Source: Centroberyx gerrardi | Taxonomy: Eukaryota > Chordata > Actinopteri > Beryciformes > Berycidae | Length of the DNA: 64,000 nt | Direction of reading: 5' to 3' | NCBI RefSeq assembly: GCF_048128805.1 | Contig: NC_136005.1 | Location: forward strand, 15,079,760-15,143,759 | In this document: piece after piece, positions 58,112 through 64,000 of the stretch | Layout: every line of letters begins with the position of its first letter | Position numbering within the stretch: the first letter of the stretch is position 1 | Notes under the pieces: generated by a model | Databases searched by the model: none | Told to the model about the DNA's origin: nothing | What the model saw: only the letters and a program-made list of their open reading frames with translations | Position numbers and translations under genes: made by a program

Positions 58112-61100
58112 TACCATTTGCTCAAAGCAATAAATAGCACAGCTTACACTGTAAAAGAAAAAAATCAACAACAGTGCTTTGTGGGTGTTTTTACCTCTAA
58201 ATCCATTTGATTGACAACATAAATGTAAAGTTATTTGCATGTTTGTGGTCTGCAGTAATGCCATGCCAGCTCAAAGACCACATGGCCTGATAAGATGAAC
58301 TCTGCAGGACATTCTCTCTGTATTTGTGCCAGTGCATGTTGGCACACTCACATCATCAGGCTTGGCTGCCTGACTCTGCAGAGCCTTCTGGAGGTCTTCC
58401 ACCTGCTGCTGCAGCTCACTAATCCGCTCTCGGCTCAATCTGCAGATAAAAAAAACAGGAAAAACAGAATAAAAAAAAAGAAGTACACAGTATGTATCAG
58501 CACGCACAATATATAACAAACAGTAGCACCTGCAAAGCACCAGCACTATTTGATGAAAGAACCTAAGAGCTATCTTTTGCATGACTGGCTGACCCACAAA
58601 AGCCCTTAACTAGCCACCTGTTCTCAGTGTCCAGTTCACTGTGTGTCCTGTGTGCCTCCTCAAGCTGGACCTGTAGATCAGCGATCTTCTCTCTCTCACA
58701 GTCCTCCTGCTGCACTCGCAGCATCTTATTCTCATGCTGTAGCCTGATGAACTTTTCTCTGTGAACAATCAGAATTGTATAAGGTCAGTACTCACAGAAA
58801 CTTTGTTGTAGATACAGAAAACAAACGTATGTTGTCAGATGCAGTTTCCATTACCTGTATTCAATGGGTAGTATCTCAGCTGCCAGGTTCTCGTGGCTGG
58901 GGCTGCCAGCAGGAATCATCCCTAGGAGAGAAGAGTACATGCACTTTAGAATAGCAAAGTGACAGCTTCGAACGAGCCTCTAAGCAGTATCATTACAGTG
59001 TCAGATCTGACTATCCAGTGAGATACCTGCTTGGAAGAGCTGGCTCTGCTGAGCCTGTGTGCATCGCAGCTCCTCATTGGTCTCCTTCAGAGAGTCTCTC
59101 TCAATGACGATCCTCTAGTGGTGGAATCAGAGACGAAGAGAGATGTAAGTGCTAAGGTTAGAAAAGGGCGATTCCTCAGCCAGGGATAAAATCCTTCTGT
59201 CTTTTCTTCTTGTCACATTTCAAAAGCTGTTGTACCTCTCTCTCCTTCATCATGGCTTCGTGCTTCTCCTCAAACTTCTTCATCTCAAAGGCCAGGTTGT
59301 CCGCCCGCCTCGTCTCCTCAGACAACTTCCTGTGCAGCTCCTGGACCTGACAGCAAGCATGCATGAACACATACACAAACTAACAAAAAAAACAGAGCTC
59401 AAACTAAACCCACTCTCTGCTAGTATGTGGCATTTAATATGCGATTTGGGTCTTTTCTTGGCATACAAAATATGTGACATTGTGTTTCTGTATGCGTGTG
59501 TGTGTAGGGGTGGAACATAAATATTGGACCAAAATGGATGCATTTGTTTTGCAGTTCTGTTAGTGAATGAAGGGCATTTACTTGCAGAAATTTTGTTCAC
59601 TTTAATTTACCTCAGCTGAGCCAAGTTGGTATTCCCCCTAAAGCTACAGAACATTCAACTGGCTAACAGAAATAGTGGCATTATCTTGATTTTTAAGGTG
59701 GAACTCCTCAGATAGCATGCAGATGACTGTGACATTTCTATAAACACCATAAATAAATGTTGATTTATGGAACTTCTATGTGGTTGATGGTCTGACAATC
59801 TCACTTGCAAACCTGGCGAGTTCTATTTCTGGACTCGCCTATTCCCAAAATCACCTGAGTGGGTGTGCTTCATTTCCATCCCTGTGTTTGCATGTAATTT
59901 ACCTGTCTCTTGTATGTCTCCAGCTGCGCACGGGCAGCGTTGGCCTTGCGCAGCTCCTCCTCCAGGCTGACAGTGTTGTGCATGTAGGTCATGTTCTTCT
60001 CTTCCAGCAGCTTCACCTGCCTCCTCAGGTCGCCCAGGTCCTCCAGCTTACGCTTGTACGTTTCCACCGAGGCCTCCAGCTTCACCGCACGATCTGAGCA
60101 GCTCCTATGCGCGTGTACAAACAAAAATACAGCATTCAGCAGCAAGTCACATGTTCCAGACCGCTCAAAACATACATATACAGTGTGAATAAAAGAGAAA
60201 AGGAAATGATGGACACATACAAATGCAAACACACACACCTCAAAATGTCCAGTTCGTCTTTGAGTGCTCGAGATTCTTCTGCCAGGCCGGTGAGCTCGTC
60301 GTTGCGGTGCTGAACCTCAATCAGCTGCTTCTCCAACTCTTCACAGTGGATACGGTAGTCATCCTTCGCAGCCTCCAACCTAAAAGATGCACATGCACAT
60401 GATTCTCCTGCAGGCAGAATGATTGGCTGTTCAAACACATTTAAATACATACACACACACACCTGAAGTTCTCCTCCTGCAGTGCCTCTAGCTGCTGCTG
60501 TAACTGGCTGTGTTTCCTTCCTGAAGGCGTGCTCGGGTCGTCAAACGAGTCCAGCTGATTGGCACGGTCTGTTAGGACGTCATTCTCAGCCAATAGGCTG
60601 TTCCGTTCCTCTTGAAGGACCGTCACCTGGCCAGGTACAGAAAGGTATTAGACAGACTTTCTTCAGTGATACATATATTTAAAGTTATGGTGAATTAATG
60701 CCTACACAAACAACAATCTTTGCATCAAGTCAGCAAGAACGGTTTGTGAATTTAAAATCCCTTCCTTGGCCAATTATTTCATGCAAAGCAGCACATCTCA
60801 AAAACAGACCCCATTCATTAAAAATAACTCTCTTCTTCTCCCCAGCAGTTAAAACAAACAATGCAGTTAATCCATGTTGGAAGCAGAATGCAGAAAAACT
60901 GCACCTTACAGGGAGCAAACAACACTAAATCACACAGGGCAGAAAATCAGTGTTGCACTGCTCTCTATGGGTGAAACTTGCCAGCATGTTGCACTTCTGG
61001 CCACACCTCAATCAGTGATGTCAAGCAGGTGTTTTGCATCAGCTGTCAAAGGCAAAACACTACACACTGATTGAGGTGTGGCCAGAAGTGCAACATGCTG

Positions 61101-63766
61101 GAAGGTTTCACCCATAGAGAGCAGTGCAACACCGATTTTCTGCCCTGTGTGACTAAGTGTTGATTTGCTGTTTAAGCAAACAAATGTTAATACATGGTTG
61201 GTTAGTTCTACCTCTCGCCCATCATTTCCCTGATTTGTAATTTTTTTAATACTGGCCACTGGAGTGTTTGTCAGAGATGAACTTGCCATTGTTTTGAGAA
61301 ATAGTCTTGTATAGTGTGTGTATAGCAACTCGGCAAAAGCAGTCGAGTAAACAAGCTCTCGGAACAGCGCCTTAAAAAACAACATTAGAAACTACACTTA
61401 CACCATATAAATGCCTTTCCTCTCCATCCTCCTCTCCCATGGAGCATAATCATTATTTCCATAAATCAAGGTGTATTTCAAAATTTGTGAGGCCACATCA
61501 TACTGCTTTGACCAAAACATGACCACAAAACGGTTTTATCATGCCGACACAGGTGCCTGTGTGAACTGAAGCAATACAAATAACGACTAAGCAGAATATT
61601 AAATACAGACAGCATAGCTAATGTAGAGCAGAATCCTGACTGAGCCATCCGTTAGCCGGGTTAGGAAGCGAGCGGGCAGCTGGTTTAGACGGGTTTAGTT
61701 TGGCCGAACGGTCAGCCATGTTGGACTTACCTCACTGCGACCACAGATGAGCGAGACTGGGGACAGAACAACTCAATCTGTCGAGAGTCCAGTTGAACAG
61801 AACATCAGTGCCTGTGTGTTTAGTTTGTCTGAACAGAGCTGAGGCAGCCCAGCAGCAGCAGACTGGGGCTGGTCATCCCAGCGGCGTGGGAGCGAGCAAA
61901 GCGCCGGGCTCAGAGTTTCGCCCAGTCTGTCAGCCCACTGTCCTTCTGCCACAGCAGCTCCAGACAATGGACTCAAGCATTACAGCGTATTACACAACTC
62001 TGGTTTATACTGTACCAGAGGCATGCATGAGTGTTTTTATGTGTGTGTCTAACAGATATGGAGGGCTGAATCTCTAATCTCACTCAAGACCGTTTAGGCT
62101 ACACAGGGTTAGACAGGGGAGTTCAATATATATTCTTTTCCTCAAGCAGCAAATAAAAACGTGGAGCAGAGGTGATCATCTCTGTTTGCAGAGAGGGTGT
62201 GTGTATGTATGAACTGTGTATTCACCTGTACATCCAGCTCTTGACACCGTTGGGCCAACTCCTCCTTCTCTGCTAAAAGCTCAGCAAGGTCCTCCAGTGT
62301 CTTTTTCAGCTGGACACATGAAGGAAGAGCAGCATTAACTAACATACACACGCAAACAGAAATACAGCATTCACATGAGTCCCATGCATATGGCTGTGCA
62401 GTTGCAGTGGTTAAAGTCGACCCCTGGACCCCACAACGAATATGGTGTTGATTGTTTTCATACATTACAAAGTCACCTACTTAGGTGACTAGTGGCCATT
62501 AGGAACGTACCTCAGAATTTACCTGGTTAGTGGATTTTAGTCAGGTGGTACCAATATTACTGACACAATAACATGACAGCTTACAAACGTAGAATTTGTG
62601 TTTTTTTCCCCCCTCACCAGGATAATATTTTTGCATTAGTCTTTTGAAACAGAAGTTGGCAGAAATAATTAGGTGGGGCAATATACCCCTAATACTGAGC
62701 TGAACCTGTAAAGCTCTCCCATTCAGATGGATTTCTATATTATTAACACTGACCTGATGCTCCAAGTCCCCTGACGGCTCGGCTCCAAACTGGGCCATGG
62801 TCTCTTTACTCATGAGCTGAAGAGAAAAAATGTCACTGGATTTGATTACACAGACACATAAAAGAGCTGCAAAGTCCTCAAGCTATTATACACTGATACA
62901 AGGTTACGCTTTCCCCTCCCTTAACAACAGCTACTACTACTGAAGTGCCTTTGAGACAGGCACTTCACCTCCACACAGCTGCAGTGAAGCTGCTCTGTGG
63001 CCAGAATTCAAAGACTGCACGGCTTTACTCAAAAAAGCACAACAGCAAACCTTCCCTGGATAAATAAAAGTTTTTTTTTTAATATCTCCACTATGAGTGA
63101 GAGAGAAACTTGATCCAAAGCTGACTGACCTCCTGGATGGCTGTCATGACAACATGCTGCACCGACTCCTCCAAGGTCATGATGATCTGAATGTATTCTG
63201 GCAAGGAAGTGAGACAGGTTCATCATACACACATGTTAAACACATACACACACACCAACTGAATATATATGAGAGGAAAGAGTCCCTACTAATGATATTT
63301 TCAGTATTTTTCAGCGTGTCTGTGTCCCACTTCCAAATGACTAAATATGTAACACTGCCCTCATTGAGTTCCCAGCCGGGTGCCCGCCTGGCTCTGCCTT
63401 TGTCAGCGGCTTGGCAGGACAATAATAATACATTGTTGGACTCAGAAACTCAGAAACTGGGTTTGCCAAACTTCCCTTTCTTAGCTATACACTGTGCAAT
63501 GCATGTATAGATGTTTGAATATCTGTTTGTGTTTAATTAGGTTGTGTGTTTAATTAGTAATATTAGTGCACACATATGGATTTAAGTGTGTGGATGTGGG
63601 TGTGTGCGTGTGTGTATGTCAACAGCCATGTACCTTGTTTGCGTTCACATTTGACAGCACAGCCCAGTATGAGCTGCAGCAGCCTGCCCAGCTGCACGGG
63701 GTCTGAGTGCTCTGCCACCAGGGCCAGATCAGGCAGGGGGAAGTCTGAGATCTGCTGGGAGAGGAC
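56488..63766 (-). CDS. hook1: HOOK1-like dynein adaptor (3' eighteen coding exons; 5' end beyond the window)
   Basis: Hook proteins link endosomal cargo to dynein-dynactin. Minus-strand exons: 63766-63634, 63197-63130, 62816-62754, 62309-62226, 60626-60463, 60379-60239, 60104-59903, 59346-59236, 59114-59027, 58921-58855, 58758-58618, 58439-58352, 58023-57992, 57884-57802, 57677-57577, 57262-57161, 57017-56949 and 56646-56488. They give 1896 nt with the stop, or 631 residues; Hook proteins have about 720, so some 90-100 N-terminal residues (most of the Hook domain) are off the right edge. The visible part opens with the end of that domain (LLQLILGCAVKCERKQ, then IIMTLEESVQHVVMTAIQE), continues as long coiled coil, and ends in the conserved tail (EEKLIVTAWYNKSLSFQKL, PATTSK). 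HOOK1 rather than HOOK2 or HOOK3 is inferred from the adjacent CYP2 cluster and the tail. All phases agree and no breaks are seen. Confidence 0.93.
58061..58108. repeat. CA microsatellite in a hook1 intron
   Basis: Perfect (CA)24 on the plus strand, beginning 38 bases from the acceptor side of the 32-bp hook1 exon at 57992-58023. Confidence 0.95.
60627..62225 (-). other. Large hook1 intron
   Basis: The 1.6-kb intron between the exons at 62309-62226 and 60626-60463. Apart from the fold-back repeat I see no coding exon, although 61630-61980 is GC-richer than its surroundings. Confidence 0.5.
60918..61165. repeat. Fold-back repeat in a hook1 intron
   Basis: Arms of about 98 bp (60920-61017 and 61065-61163) are inverted copies with few mismatches, including GTTGCACTGCTCTCTATGGG and TTCTGGCCACACCTCAATCA, around a 47-base loop. 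A single related copy is in intron 5 of gene G. Confidence 0.88.
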
Positions 63767-64000
63767 CTGATGGGCCAGAGAGAAAACAAACACACTCAGT
63801 AACAAGTGCGCTAGTGCTTTGTAGGTGCTCAGGCGGAGGGGTGGGGTGAGGGTATGCGTGATTGGAGTAAGTGAAACCATGTCGACTTTAAAACCTCCAC
63901 CTGTTCACACCAAAGTGCTGTGGTAGCACAGTGTTGTTTTAACTAACAGGATCGCTGAACAAAATATTTAATTCGCTTTAATTCGCTTAATGCGCTGACT

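Overview
The window is vertebrate nuclear DNA, almost certainly from a teleost fish and probably a percomorph. The evidence is classic GT-AG multi-exon genes, a nine-exon CYP2-type gene structure repeated seven times, a HOOK-family gene beside it (the CYP2J-HOOK1 neighbourhood known across vertebrates), and a dense load of fish-type repeats: hAT, Tc1/mariner, TTAA-target and Harbinger-like MITEs, L2-like LINEs, a tRNA-derived SINE, a BEL/Pao fossil and CA repeats.

Layout, left to right. Two minus-strand CYP2 paralogs come first: A at 462-10678, which runs off the left edge so that exons 8-9 are missing, and B at 11764-22085, complete. They are tandem duplicates that later collected different transposons. 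B is head-to-head with a plus-strand CYP2 gene C (22684-26909), with about 600 bp between the two ATGs. Four more plus-strand CYP2 genes follow: D (28866-33622), E (36841-40511), F (42494-46581) and G (48360-53884). D, E and F are recent duplicates and G is an older relative. The last 10 kb holds the 3' eighteen coding exons of a minus-strand HOOK1-like gene (56488-63766), whose first exons lie beyond the right edge.

All six complete CYP2 genes splice to open frames of 493-501 residues with a membrane anchor, PPGP hinge, WxxxR, AGTE I-helix, ExxR and FxxGxRxCxG haem motif. They are expected to be microsomal monooxygenases acting on fatty acids such as arachidonate and on foreign compounds. 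The sequence does not settle the subfamily (2N, 2P, 2AD, 2V or 2Z), so no CYP symbol is given. The HOOK protein is a dynein activating adaptor with no functional link to the P450s; only the neighbourhood is conserved.

The most interesting content is the recombination history, read directly by comparing paralogs. E looks like an unequal-crossover chimera (F-like body, D-like last 50 coding bases and 3' flank). Exon 7 of G is almost identical to that of F while a 63-bp relic of another exon 7 sits 128 bp downstream. The D-E spacer holds an x-y-z / z'-x' / y-z rearrangement. Many insertions have a visible empty site in a sister gene, giving a relative clock. I found no wholly unknown gene system.
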